Shown: piece by piece, positions 18,095 through 30,280 of the stretch
Position numbering within the stretch: the stretch's first letter is position 1
How the letters are laid out: each line of letters opens with the position of its first letter
Assembly: GCA_029449245.1 (NCBI GenBank)
Contig: JANATF010000006.1
Coordinates: forward strand, 682,001-746,000
DNA length: 64,000 nucleotides
Source: Mortierella alpina
Lineage: Eukaryota > Mortierellomycota > Mortierellomycetes > Mortierellales > Mortierellaceae
Direction of reading: 5' to 3'
Notes under the pieces: model-generated
What the model saw: only the letters and a program-made list of their open reading frames with translations
Database searches by the model: none
Told to the model about the DNA's origin: nothing
Position numbers and translations under genes: made by a program

Positions 18095-21000
18095 ATGTCT
18101 GGTCAGGGAGAAGACGCCCCAGGGTCACCCGCACGCCCTTCTCCAGTCCCCGCCTGCACCAGCGACGACGAAGACGCCAGCACCGCCCATGCCATGGAGC
18201 AGCCACCTCCGCAACCTGACGGGCACGCGCACGAGCTCGCGATCAGCAGCGATGACAGCAGCAGCAGCGCGACTCCTCCCGCCAGCGGGCACACATTGAC
18301 CATCGAACATCATTCATCCCCGCCAGGGAACACATCGTCGCATGCTGCCATCGAGTCTACCTCACCCTCCAACACGACTACGCCTACGAACTCTACTACT
18401 ACTACTACTACTACTACTATTATCACTCCAACTAATACTATAACCCGTAGTCCTCCGCCCCAATGCCTACCCCCAGGCAGCCTGGCTCATGCGCAAGCGC
18501 AGTTTCCTGCCACACTGACAACTCAGCTACAGGTGAACATCAAGGCTTGCGCGACCTCCTCACCACCGACTCTCAATCTCGTGCCTGCGACCCCAGGACC
18601 CCCAAGTTCAGGAAGCACGAAGCCTGTTGCGACAGACCTACCCATGTCCAACCCGTCGACACTGTCGAAGCATAAGGGCGTGCCGGTGTTGCCGTACCTT
18701 GTCACACCCAAGGAGGAAAAGAGTCATGGGGCTATATGGGGACTTTGGGATCATGACGATGTTCATCCTGTAAGCAAGCTGTCGAGCAAGGGGAAAGGTC
18801 CGCCGAGCACATCAGGATCTTCCAAAGTGGTCACATCTATCGGCGCAGAGGCTGGACGGAAGGCGCTTCTAGCGCTACAGAGCGTCGCTGCTGAGGAAGG
18901 CGCCCCCATCTCTAGTGTCGGTAAGTTAAGGAAGCAAAAGGAACCCACAGCTGATGTGCTGCATGCATGATGAGCGGAAAGAGATGATCTTCATTATCAT
19001 CATGGCCAAAATAGTCTTCTCTCATGAGATCCGATCTTTTTTTAAACAAAAGTTTCCTCCTTATGAACCTTAGGCATCAGGAAAAAGGCTTCCGCTCAGC
19101 AATTGGCATCAAAGTTCACCATCCTGGCCCCACCATTGTCCTCGACTCTATCCATTGCATCTGCTCCCGTCTCTCCACACAAGGATCGCGACATGGACTC
19201 AATCGGGACGGGAATGTCACAAAACACACCGTTCGAGTCGATCTCATTACCCGCAACGCCAACAGCCATGGAGAATCGATCACACTGTCTCCCAGACAAT
19301 GGCTTCTTCCTGGCGGTCATGTCCGTCTACTGGTCGAACCTCGTGGGTCCCCGGATAGAGCAGGTATAAACCGCAGAAGTGCAGCCTTGCGCTGATGTAA
19401 TTTGGTCAATCACTTCATATTACTCACGCCACACCCTCTCGCCAAATGTTAAATGAAATGCAAAACAACCTGCCATGGTCGCACAAACTAACAACTCAAT
19501 CTCTGGTGAAAATTTGTCGACAGATATGGACTCCGCGTGTAGGGTGCCCAGACGAATCCACGTTGAATCAGTTGGCTAAGCAGATCCTGAACGGAGAGGT
19601 TATGCGGACGTCAGAGACCGTCGAGCCCAAAATGGTTGTGTTACAGGAGGAAGGTCTTATTGCCATGTCATATCTCTATACCGCGAACCCATCCATGGCC
19701 GAGTCCTGCTCCTTCAGTAGCACCACTTTGGGAACAACGACCGGAACATTGGCCATGTCCACGCGATTCGTGCTCAGCTTCGTCGTGCCATTAGTCTACC
19801 TGCAAAACTTTTCTGGATTTTTCAACATCATGTCCGACCACGCGCCCATCTTGATCGAAATTCTCCGTGGACTTCGCGGTAGTCTTGTAAGTCTTTGTGA
19901 TGTTACATATAATACCCTGGATATCGCTATGACTGACAATATCGACTTCTGTGCTTTCATCGTTAGCGTCTCAATGTTGCCCTGGAATTGTTTGCTGAGG
20001 AGCACCTTGTACCGTTTGTTGAAGATGTCATGACAATGGAGGCTGTGGCCATGGCTATTGAAGGCGCAAAGGTATGGGTTGAAGCTGCTATTAGTTGTGA
20101 CAAAGAAACCCCACTTTTTGTACTGATTCACTTTACCTTGATTATAACATCGATTAGGTCAGCCATATTGCTCTGGGACGGGAAGGTGACCAGGTCTTTG
20201 GCCGAGAGTTCATTAATCGAGCCATTACATCGCACCTACAAACAAACTCTTCTACCGTTGTCGTGGGCAACAACATTACAATTATGAACATGGTAACGCA
20301 TCGGGAGCCGGATGAAATTGAGAACAGCTGTGCTCTGGCTCATCATGACCAACAGGGACTAACGCCGATCAAGGATTTGTAAATGATTTTGTATAGATGA
20401 TCAACACGCTGGCGCTCTTTCTCTCCGCTGAAGACCGAGCCAAGTCGTGTCATGCACGGAAACAACACCGGTACCTTCCAGATTTATTCCTGCAAGGAAT
20501 TTACACCCCAAGCGTTGGGAAACAGGCACACTCTTCCGGAACGACCATTGACGCCGAGACAGGCCTACCCCTTCGCCGGGTAGAGCGGAGCAACCGGCTC
20601 TATCATATCCTTTCATCGCCCTTTCCAACCACCATCGTGGATACCGTTCGATATACAGTGGAGCAGACAGAGCGATTTCCAAAATACACCGCTCTTCGGT
20701 CCGAGTACCGTAGAGAGCAAACGAAATGCGTGATCAGTCGATCGATCAACAGACTCGCAGCATGGAATGCGTCCAACCAAGGCGGCGGGTACATATACCA
20801 GGGGTCCATACCCCCACAAAGCTTTCAGAAGGGCTCTGGATCAGACGCAGGCGGATTCTGGGGCCCGAGGCGAGAGAACAGTTGGACGAGTGTTGAATGG
20901 AAGGGTCAGAAAGTTGTTCGGCCAGTCCAAAACGCAGCCCCCATGATTGAGAACTTGGTTCGATGCGCTGTCGGATTACCCATTGAGATGCGAGAGGGAT

Positions 21001-21411
21001 ACGTTCGCCAATGGCGGCGAGGGCTTGTGAAGCGCGCGCTAACGCTTGTGAAGTTTGCCAGAACGGAAGGGTAAATTGGCCATCTGTTTACAACTACCGT
21101 TTTTCTTCTACACGCTTTCTAAAGGTGTCTGAACCGGTACTTATCTTCTTTTTCCTTTTTTTATATATCTATGTAGAGTTGAGTTGGCAGAGCAATTGGC
21201 GCAGCAAAGGACAAGCATCAGAAATGCCTCAATGGATCATGATACCACCACTGACGACGACACCTCACAGACAACATTGACAAAGTCCCCACAGGAAATT
21301 TTTCAACAGATGGGCTTGGATTCTAGCGACCTGAGTATCGTTCTCGGAACCGCTGAGCGTTTACTGCCCTCCATCACAGAATTTGTCCGCGTGCATTTGG
21401 GAGTTGCATGA
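18095..21411 (+). CDS. C9orf72-family DENN protein with long disordered N-terminal extension
   Basis: The product is an 875-residue homologue of C9orf72, the longin/DENN protein that works with SMCR8 in animal autophagy and small-GTPase control. Exons are 18095-18920, 19074-19363, 19524-19886, 19967-20071, 20158-20292, 20397-21070 and 21177-21411; all junctions close in frame. The conserved core starts near residue 350 with VMSVYWSNLVGPRIEQIW (spanning a splice), then NQLAKQILNGEV, AITSHLQTNSSTVVVG, NTLALFLSAEDR, LFLQGIYTPS and SSPFPTTIVDTV. The C-terminal LVKRALTLVKF and LSIVLGTAERLLPSITEF match the human order. The first 340 residues are Ser/Thr/Pro-rich with poly-Ser and an eight-Thr run. 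No lysosomal or GEF activity can be read from sequence alone. Confidence 0.88.
18388..18424 (+). repeat. ACT trinucleotide run inside C9orf72-homologue exon 1
   Basis: About ten near-perfect ACT units encode most of a poly-Thr tract in the disordered N-terminal extension. It is in frame, so length changes would alter only the number of Thr residues. Confidence 0.8.
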
Positions 21412-21643
21412 CCTTTATTTGCTCCGCCGTCCGTCCATACCCTCAAGGAAGAAATATAACGCTCTAATTTTGAAAGACAAAGAAGTTCTATGTGTGTAAA
21501 GGGGGGGGGATCGTCTCTCTGACCATTTGTAGCTGTTGCGCGCAAGACAATCAGCCAAATGGCCCAGAGGAAGGAAGGCGTTTTCCAACTTCCCATGTCT
21601 TGCAGTCCACACTGTCTGGTTTTATTGCCCTCTCTTGTTGTCG

Positions 21644-23585
21644 CTACCGCCATACAGAGTCCTCGCCCACCGTGGTAGCAACGTTTGGCCTGGGATGATA
21701 TCCGAGTTCGTGTGGCTGCTGGTGCTGCTGCTGCTGCTGGGGTTGCACTATGTCCGGTTGTTCTGTATATCCCTTGAGTTCTGGAACGGTATACACCATC
21801 TTGTGAGTTCCTGTCATCTCCGCACCGTCGAGGGGAACATCAGGACTGATGGGCACAATTTCGGGGACATGATGAAAAGTATTGGCGTAGCCGTCCTGTT
21901 CCTCCTGCTTTCTATTCTTTTTTCGGTTCCTCCTGTTGGTCCAACAGCAGTAGATCAGACAAAACACTATGAACAAGACTCCACCTGTGACACCCACGCC
22001 CACCTTGCCGGCGTTGGAGAGTCCGGGGGATTCTCTGTCGTTGTTATCTGGGCCTGGGGCTGGAATGGCATCGGCCTGTTCGATACCGATCGTGTCCTCG
22101 ACGAACACGGGCGCGCCAGGGAATAGGCTACTGGTGTTATTTCCGGAGAGGACCAGTCCGTGCGTGGAGTTTTCGGTCTGGATGAATATGAACGGTTGAG
22201 AGAGTTTGGGTAGAGGAGCAAACACTCTGATGGCGGTGGTAGGATTGTACATGAACACGCCAGAAGTGGAGGAGCCAGAGTCGTAGCTATAGAGGAGTAA
22301 GCTATTCGGAATCCCTTGCACCTGAGAGGGGAAGGGGAGGGAATAATTTTTTTTTGTTATTATAACCAAACGTCTCTGCTGCAACGATGCAAAGAGTTGT
22401 ACCATCAAAGCAAAAAGGTGCGATGGGGGGAAAATGGATGGGTCCTTACAGCACACTGGTAATAGAATCTTGTCCCGGAAGCAACAGTAATAGAACCCAA
22501 ACCGGCAGGTGTGCATCCGGATGCGCCCTGGGCGCTGATAGACTTGACGCCAGCTGTAGGCTGAGTCGTGGTGATGGCTGTGAAGGGGAACGTGGTGAGC
22601 GTTGGACTGGTGAGCATCGATCCAAGGTAGTAAAGGGTATTGTCCGCGAAAGCGACCTTTGCAGTGGCAAGATCCATCAAACCGCCCTAAAGATGTTCAA
22701 AAGTATAAGCAAGGCGTTTTTTCTTGTCAAGGGCATGGTTTGAGATGATCGCGACGAAAAGAGTAACGTATATTCTCGGTAGTTCTACGAGAGTGAAACT
22801 TACAGCGGGCCAAGTCGCTGACGGAGTAAACTGAAACGATGACCCATTGGGACCAAGAGTTCCAAACGAGATCCCGCCCTTGCTGCCTCCTGCCAACGCA
22901 TGGACCAGCTGGCTTGCTCCCGTAGATGTTTTAAGACTAAACAGCGCACTGGACTGGATATCATTGTCCCAGCCGTATCCAGTCGCAAAGCTGATGTTGG
23001 ACCAAGTTCCTGGTCCTGTGGTGACACCTGCCAGGGCAGGGGGGGTAGGTGTTCCTGGGTCATACCTGAACCCTCCTGGAGGCAATTGTGGCGTTGCAGA
23101 GGAAAGAAACGAAATGGCTGTGAAGACACCTTGATCGTCGACTGCACATATTGGCTTTGAGCCAGAGAGTGTGAAAAGCAGGTCCAGCCTGAACGTACTG
23201 ACGACAGACCAAACCATGTCCAGCGCTGTAGCAGGGGATGTGTTGGATTTGATGAGGATCACTCGATCATAGCCCAAGTTGGGCTTCTCTTTTACAATTC
23301 TCAGGTACTCAGCTCCGTAAGCGAGACCGTACAGCGCTGTTCCTGCTGCATCAGGAGTAGCACACTGTAGGTTGAGGAGACCCATTTTTGAGTCAGCGTA
23401 AAAATAATGGAAGGGTTGGGGAGTTTGGCCCCAGCTCGGGTGCAAGTGGGACGCTGGAACGAAAAGGCAGAAGTGGAAGGTGGAAAGAGGGAAGACAGTG
23501 TGGTGGCAGGAAGAGTGGATAAAAGGAGAGAAGTCGCTCCCAACCAGAGTAACGGACAGAGCCACAGAGTACAACTCAATGCCAT
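21644..23585 (-). CDS. Single-pass surface protein with large ectodomain
   Basis: Secure exons on the minus strand are 22686-22450 and 22321-21644, preceded by an exon ending at 22804. The ectodomain is Gly/Ser/Thr-rich with few cysteines and repeated units ending in F/Y-x-S/T, but no family I can name. Near the C-terminus a transmembrane helix (VGVGVTGGVLFIVFCLIYCC) is followed by WTNRRNRKKNRK and a short cytosolic tail ending HPRPNVATTVG plus seven residues. A signal-peptide ORF starts at ATG 23585 (MALSCTLWLCPLLWLG). It would join the body through a 62-nt intron at 23435-23496 with a weak GTCTTC donor, giving 544 residues. If that is wrong, the first in-frame ATG is 23385. Confidence 0.7.
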
Positions 23586-23860
23586 GTTGTACGTGCTCAC
23601 ATTTTATTTTTTTATATTTTTCTCACCTGCAACCATCTTCTGGCAGATGTTTCGATCCAATAAAGACCTTTGCGCCAGGCATGACAGACTGCAGTTGCAT
23701 CAGAAAGTGGGCTCTCAGGCCTTTGTGTGCACATTGGGGTCCACAACGCTCGCCGTTGCTGCAGTGACCAGGTCGGATGGATGATATGAATGGGTCATCT
23801 GTTTTAATGTATTGAGCAGACGGCACCTTGTGCTAGACTATATGCTGTTCACCTATCTAT
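23586..23860. other. Intergenic region upstream of the surface protein
   Basis: No gene is seen between the surface-protein start and the SUP35 stop. There is an AT-rich stretch (TTTTATTTTTTTATATTTTT) near 23605. Confidence 0.5.
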
Positions 23861-25927
23861 TTAAGCCTCCTCGTTGGCAAAATGGAGCTTGGTAATCTTA
23901 CCAATGGCAATGGTCTTGCCCTCGTCACGGAGCGTGAAGCGTCCCAGCTTCGGTGCATCTGCAAAAGTCTCGACGCAAATGGGTCCTGAGGTCTCGATCA
24001 TCACAATACCCTGCTGTCCCTTCTTCAAGAACTGTGGGGGCTTCTTGGACTTGCGTCCCGTCTTCTTGTCGATCAAGTGCATCATTGCCGATAGTGAGAT
24101 CTCTTCGATGGCGTTATGAATGTGCAACACAGCAGTGTAACCAGCGCAAATAATGTTCTTGTGATCCAAGATGCCCAAGGTGGCCTCGAACTTGGAAACA
24201 ACATGGATGGGGTTCTTGGGGCTGCAGAGAACAAATCCGATCATGATGTCCTATACGTTTCCATAGCAACAGACCGTATTAGTATCAATATAATCATTAT
24301 AACCCTCCCCCCCCAGCGCAAGCCAATAACCAAGGTACGAGCGCTCGACTAACCTCCTCCTCAATGCCACGGAGACGGAGACGAATGTTGTCACCGACAT
24401 ATGCGACAGGGATCTCCTCCTCCAACTCGCTGTAGATGGCCTGAACCTCAACCTTGACAGAGTTGGGCATCATCAAGATGGTGGCACCCTTCTTGATGGA
24501 GCCGGCCTCAATCTTTCCGACAACAACAGTACCCATGTCCTTGTACTTTTCACTAATGGGCATGCGCAGAGGAGCTGAGAGCTTGCGGTCTGCAAGCTTG
24601 AGTTGGTCGAGGAAATCCAACAAGGAAGGTCCATTGTACCAGGTGCAGTCCTTAGGATCAATGCCCTTCTTGATGTTGGCTCCAGTGTATCCGGAAACGG
24701 GCATGAAGGTGACGTCTGTCTTCATGTTGTAGCCGTTCGCCTTCAAGAAAGGTGACAGCTTGTTGACGCACTCATCGTATCTCTCCTTGTCCCAGTTGAC
24801 GGTAGGGTCGTCCATCTTGTTAATGACCACAATCAACTTGTTCACGCCTCCACTCTTGGCCAGCTGAGCGTGCTCTCTGGTCTGTCCACCGTTTTCGAAT
24901 CCAGTCTCGAACTCTCCCTTACGGGCAGAGATGACCAAAACAGCGCAATCGGCCTGAGCTGCTCCTCCAATCATGCTGGGCACATAGGTCTTGTGCCCAG
25001 GGGCATCCAGAATGGTATAACGACGGATGTCGGTCTCGAAGTAAGCACGTCCGCACTCGACAGTCTTTCCCTATTGTAGATCAAAAAAAGTGCCACCCAT
25101 GTTGGGACAGTTATGCGTTAGCATTTGCCAGTTTCTCTTTCATTTTCAAAAGTGCTAGAGGTCCATTGCCCTCCATTGTGCACTTCACAATGACGCCGAA
25201 AATTGTGTTCCCGCTGCATACCTTTGCACGCTCCTCGGCGTTGGTATCCAAGGCCCAGGACAAGTACCAAGAGTCACGTCCAGCCTCCTTGGCCTCCTTC
25301 TCGTATTTTTCCAGAGTTCTCTTATCAATCATTCCTGACGCCTCCCTAAGTCATGAATATGTCGCATCCAATGCAAACTGCGTTAGATGATCCGCAAAAT
25401 AAAATTTACCGCAGTAATGCCGTGCGCAGAAAATTGTCATCTTACAAAATACGTCCACCCATGGTGGACTTTCCAGCATCAACGTGTCCGATAAAGATGA
25501 CGTTCATGTGCTCCTTTCCAAAGAATTCGGTCAAGGTCTCCTGATCAACAACCTCCTCCTCCTCCTCAACGGGAGCGGGGGCAGGGGCAGGGGCTGCAGC
25601 AGCGGGCTTGGGGGCAGCCTCAACCTTCTTCTTGGGGGTCTCGGCGGCAGGGGCCTTGGGTGCTGGGGATGCGGGCTTGGCAATGGGGGCAGCAACGGGG
25701 GCGGGGACAGCAGCGGTCTCGACAGTCTTGTTCAAGACAGCTGCGGGAGGAGGACGGTTGAAGTCGATTCCCGAGGATGCGGCAGGTGCGGGGGGAGCAG
25801 CAGCGGCGGGTGGGGGCATCCATGAAGGGACGAATGGCTTGGCAGCAACGCGAGGCACAAACGATCCTGCATTGGGGTTGAGGCTCAGGCCCGAGAGCTT
25901 GTCGGCGGTGTCATTCTGGTCGCTCAT
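23861..25927 (-). CDS. SUP35: Translation termination factor eRF3 (Sup35) with N-terminal PAM2-like motif
   Basis: This GTPase partners eRF1 in translation termination. Exons on the minus strand are 25927-25446, 25345-25222, 25070-24354 and 24250-23861, giving 570 residues. The GTPase motifs are all present: GHVDAGKST, DAPGH, NKMD, and SARKGEF near the third. Domains 2 and 3 follow (PISEKYKDMGTVVVGKIEAG, then IHNAIEEISL and GRFTLRDEGKTIAIGKI). The N-terminal 120 residues are Pro/Ala-rich, not the Gln/Asn-rich prion domain of yeast. Residues 12-25 (SGLSLNPNAGSFVP) fit the PAM2 consensus that binds the MLLE domain of poly(A)-binding protein. An acidic VEEEEEVVDQ linker precedes the GTPase. The upstream ATG lies in a good context. 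Confidence 0.96.
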
Positions 25928-26226
25928 GATGTCGATGATGCTGAGGTTGGTGAGAATAAAGGGTGAAGGATCACAGGGATGACAACTTTTTTTTTAGCCA
26001 GAGAGTGACTGCGGGGTAAATAGACAACAAATGCGACCGCAGCGAATACCATTACAAATCAACCGCTGTACATAATGTAGCGAGCACTTCATTTAATGAT
26101 ATTATAAGCGAGCTGAATACTAAAGAGAAAAATTGGCGCCCTTGCGCAGGTGTTCAGGGTCGTTGGACCAAGATGCGCGCACAAGGGAGGGCCAGTTCTA
26201 AATTGTGCAAGAAAGAAGAGGCCTGT

Positions 26227-27769
26227 TTACTTGGCTCCGGCAATCTCGACAACATGCTCCTGGCCGGGCTTCTCGCCGTGTCCGCTGCGCCACTGCTCAA
26301 GACGACGCTCCTCCTCGAGATGCTCCTCCCACTCGAGACCGCTGACCCACTTGGAGAGGACCAAGGTGAAGTAGAAACCAAGAATCATGGCAATGGTGGT
26401 CAAAGCAGTAGCAACAGTGACGGCAGTCTTGCGGCGATCATCGCACTTCTTCTCCTCCCAGCCAGTGAGCTCAATGCATCCGCGGTTGACCTTTGCGACG
26501 TGGTGATTCTCAACGGCAATGTAGACAATAGCCCAGCAGAGGTACATCAGAATGAAACCCCACGAGGCAGAGACAAACTGGCGATGGTGCCATGTGCTAC
26601 CCTAATATTTTGATTTGCCAAAAGATTCGCCTGTTAAGTTATGATGCCTCCTCCTGCAGCCAGCTCCACTCAGATACAAGTATGGATATAGCGGATTTAC
26701 CTTGGTGGTGGCCCAGAAACCATAGGCACCGGTGAAGAGGAGGAGCAGGCAGACAATGGCCCAGGGGATGGCGAGATCGGTCTCGGCATGAGGCATGATC
26801 CCTGACATACCATCGAGACAAAATATGTGAAACGTTAGTGTTGTGAGACCAGCAGACTCATTTCGATGTATCAATGTCTCTGTGGGGGGCAAGTGGGCGT
26901 TGAAAGTAGACGAAGGGGGTCATTCTTTGAGCGCAGCTGCACAAAGTAGCAAGGAAAAGGCGTGGGTAATAGGCAAAGTGCTGGGGGCGGGAGCGAGCAA
27001 GTGGCACGGATAGGTGTGCGCAATTTTCCTGCTTTTTGAGTTTGGTGAATTCTCGGTAACAACGGAAAACAATTCTTCCTTCCTGGCGGAGAGCAGCCGT
27101 GCAGACAGATACACAGTTGATCTCTGTCTCCGTCTCATCCCTGCATTTTGCTCTTCTCGCTGGCATCTCAATACTACGATGCCCTGCCTGTAGGCAAAGG
27201 ACCAGGAGAGGATGAGGGCCAGCATAGCCAAAAATCACACTCTTAATCGAAGCAGAGAAGCAAAAACGGAGGGGGAAAGAGCTCTGTCCGTTCCTGAGGC
27301 TAAAGTACAAAAAAACAGAGAATCTCTGGAATTCTTTCGGGCGGCGGGTAAAGATACGGCTGATGGCTTTGAAAACAAAGCCTGGTGGAAACATAGCATG
27401 AAAAGAAGAGGATGGGTCGCAAAAATAACGCTGAAGAGGAAAGATGTGCATCGTGAGGATTCGTTCCCGCTTTCGACTACAGACGACTATTGTTGCAGCC
27501 ACATGGTGACGACGAGAGGACAAGGGACGAGGGTGTATAGTGGAGCTTGTATGTGTGCTATGTGTTATAAATGTCACCCTAGTAACTGCCTCTCTGTAAC
27601 GGTGATCCTGAGGGTAGTTATGTGAAGAGTGTGGTGGTATAAAGGGAGACTTACAGCGGCCGAAGGAGAGGATAGTGAAGACGAGGCCGATGATGGCGTA
27701 GAAGGCAGCGAGGATGGGGGCACCAGTGCTAGGCTGGACCACGCCAAAGAACTTGTCAAAGAGACCCAT
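26227..27769 (-). CDS. Four-TM membrane protein of unknown function
   Basis: Exons on the minus strand are 27769-27655, 26801-26701 and 26601-26227, giving 196 residues. Four hydrophobic helices are predicted: PILAAFYAIIGLVFTILSF, IPWAIVCLLLLFTGAYGFW, SWGFILMYLCWAIVYIA and VTVATALTTIAMILGFYF. A loop holds two cysteines (RGCIELTGWEEKKC) between helices 3 and 4, and a charged cytosolic tail ends in GEKPGQEHVVEIAGAK. I do not recognise the family. Splice junctions create FGRWIMPHAETD and ATTKGSTWHHRQ, both in phase. The first intron, 853 nt, is far longer than most introns here. Confidence 0.78.
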
Positions 27770-29241
27770 GATAGGCTATGAGGACGACAGAGGAGAGAGG
27801 GGGGAGGGAGGGAAGGAAAGTTGGTTGCAAAGAAGAGAAGAGAGAAGAGAGGAAATGAAGAAACGGCCCTTTGGTGCGACAAAACGAAACAACAAAACAA
27901 GCAGCGGTCGGAACCAGGGCGCACCGAGGCAGGTCTGGTGAGATATGAACAGAGTGGTAAAGTGATTCAGCTCAGTCTCGCATCTCATTGAGTCTTCCGC
28001 CAGGAACAAAAATAAGCATCGTTCAGTAGGGCCAGAGAGGCCTCAGCTTCAGACTCTGGCCCACAGGGACAGGGAGGCCTCTGTTGAAACAGGCCTACAG
28101 GCAGGCTGAAATCAATAGGCTACAATACGGAACACTTGCTTGCAGAAAAAAATGGAAGGCCGAGAAATTCGATCGGCACGAAGAGTAGCGGAAATGGCAC
28201 AATTTTATGAACCCGATCTACCATCCACCAGCAGGAACACCATTCTAGTCTCGGGCACCTTTCACACTACATAAGAGGGGCGTATTAGGGCGTGCGTGCG
28301 TGCAAGAACGGCACAATGGCTAATTTTTTTTGTCGTACCCCAGGAACAACTCCTCCTGCCAGAAAAAAAAAAGAACGTCCACCTCTGAGCCCCCTACTCT
28401 ACTTTTGACACTTGTTTGCGCAAGACCATCGCCACCTTTGTCACAACTTGACAAAAGGCGTGTGACCAGGCTTCTACTTTCCTGTCATCATTGCGCATAT
28501 CTTTATCAAGGCGACTGCTTACCTCCATTTCCGTTCATGCGTACAAGTCTTTTGTGATATTTACACAGGATGCACCTATTGATGGAACATCATCAACAGT
28601 TCATCATGGTTTTCTCAAGAAGTGACGAGTCTTGGAGGATGGGATGACGAGGTGAGGCGTGAGAAGAAGTCGTAGACTATCATCAATTGATTTTAAGCAT
28701 CTGCACAAAAATGAAAAAAGTGTCAATCGACTTCAAGGTGCCCTGTATATCTTCGGGACCACTTGGTTCCTTTTTCCTCGGCGTGAGTGCTGTTCATTTC
28801 TCTAGACTGAAGGAACAATTGAGAGATTCTAGGTAAAAACTTATTTTTGTCTGCTCGACAGCTCGAGTGGTACAAAAGTACACACACAAACCCAGTTCCA
28901 GTCCCTCAAAGTTTGTCTTATCACACGAGGCTTCCTGTGGATGCCCACGTTTTCCCCCGCACAGCAGGAATGAAGTGTACCGTGGGGCGTGTGTACAGTC
29001 TTCATGAAGTGCTCAGCAGCAGTACTGGAGGGTTCTAGCCGGCACCAGCACCACTGGTGCGACGAGATCACTCAAACTACCGTAATAGTTCAGGTAAAGT
29101 ACTGGAATTGCTAAAGAGTATTAGAGACGCCTTCGCAATGTTCTGCCTCCAGGCATTCATTATCCATAGTCTATTGATCTAGCAAAGTCGACGATCATCT
29201 TGGCAACACCTAATATTGGTTTATTCAAGAAGTGCGTCTAA
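27770..29241. other. Long intergenic region with purine-rich tract
   Basis: About 1.5 kb without a supported gene. Directly upstream of the four-TM gene (27780-27870) is a GA-rich tract (GAGAGGGGGGAGGGAGGG), which is CT-rich on that gene's coding strand. At 28040-28110 there is a short cluster of GGCCTC/GAGGCC words and their complement. Short ORFs elsewhere have no recognisable content. Confidence 0.5.
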
Positions 29242-30280
29242 CTAAAGAACAAGAACAGCGATAGCTTCCTGGATATCTGCCAGCCTATCATTGATGTCCT
29301 CAATGGTCTGGTTCAAGCTATTAAGAATTTGAAGGTTAGTTCCCAGCACTTTGACCCTCTATATCGGAGGATTCTGTTCCGCATTCGCTATAAACCCTAC
29401 CTAGCCCGGTTCTCCTCCAGTTTGACCTGCCATTCTCCAACCGACAACTTCAATCCCTCATTCATCTGCGACGATGTCTGCCTCGCGGTGTCCTGAACGG
29501 CGGTTGTCAGCACCTCTGTTCCATTGCTGGCAACACCTCTATCCATCTCTGTGTCCTCTTTGCTCATCACACGATCCGCTTGCTCCTCTGCTTCCCGATC
29601 CTTTTGATCTTGCGACTGCTGGGCTTCCATTTCCAGAACCCATTTCTGGCCTTGCACAGTCAATGTTAACTTTTGCTTTTCCAGTTGTTGAACCTCACGG
29701 ATTAATTGAGCATGCTCTGGAGAGTTCAGAGACATTGATTGCCTATTGCTTGAGGTTGGTCCTGGCGCGGCATCCGTCGTTGTTTCTACTACTGTCTCTG
29801 CGGTGGCGGGGGCTGGTGCATTGATCGGGATGACGTGGTTGGGTCCTCCAAGATGAGCTTCTAATGCCAGGATCTCGATAGACAGTTCAACAAATCCTTC
29901 CGTGACAATACTGCAGATCGTGGTGTATTCCTCTGGTGTCATGCGCTTTGCCGAATACTCCTTGAATGCACTTGGACGGCAGGGAGAACGAGCGGGAGGG
30001 TTAAAACTCTGCGACTGTCTCGATGCTGTATATATATGAACGATGCGATATGAGGCAGCCTACTCGTTGAATTCCTTGTATAACGATACCCGCTCCCTGT
30101 CAATTGAGGTGTTAACGAGGAATGAATGAGTACCTGAGAGTGGGCTTGTTTACAGCACGAGAGCTGAGCTGCAGTGATGCCTTACATCTGATGCTTTAGA
30201 AATCCTCGCAGACTGGCAACAATCTGCTCCTTGCGCGTGTCCTCATCGAGCCGGAATCCAGTGCTAATTGTGCTGACCAT
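29242..30280 (-). CDS. REX1-B domain protein (putative DNA-repair family)
   Basis: Exons on the minus strand are 30280-30186, 30096-30064, 29970-29401 and 29317-29242, giving 257 residues. The spliced N-terminus reads RVSLYKEFNDAFKEYSAKRM, then TICSIVTEGFVELSIEILAL and a later LIREVQQLEKQKLTLTVQGQ. This is the helical layout of the REX1-B family (first named from a Chlamydomonas DNA-repair locus; mammalian REX1BD). The C-terminal half is charged coiled coil (LSVGEWQVKLEENRARS, then LNQTIEDINDRLADIQEAI) and longer than the minimal domain. The assignment is from memory of the family pattern, so it is moderate. The 33-nt second exon is required to keep the frame. It is divergent from the DUF6787-like gene. 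Confidence 0.7.

Noticed and set aside
25484-25982. Gly/Ala-rich ORFs antisense to the SUP35 N-terminus
   Set aside because: They mirror the Pro/Ala-rich codons of eRF3 on the other strand; the sense frame has family conservation and the antisense does not.
27212-27625. A 137-codon plus-strand ORF inside the long intron of the four-TM gene
   Set aside because: Composition is low-information and there is no promoter-like or family signal.
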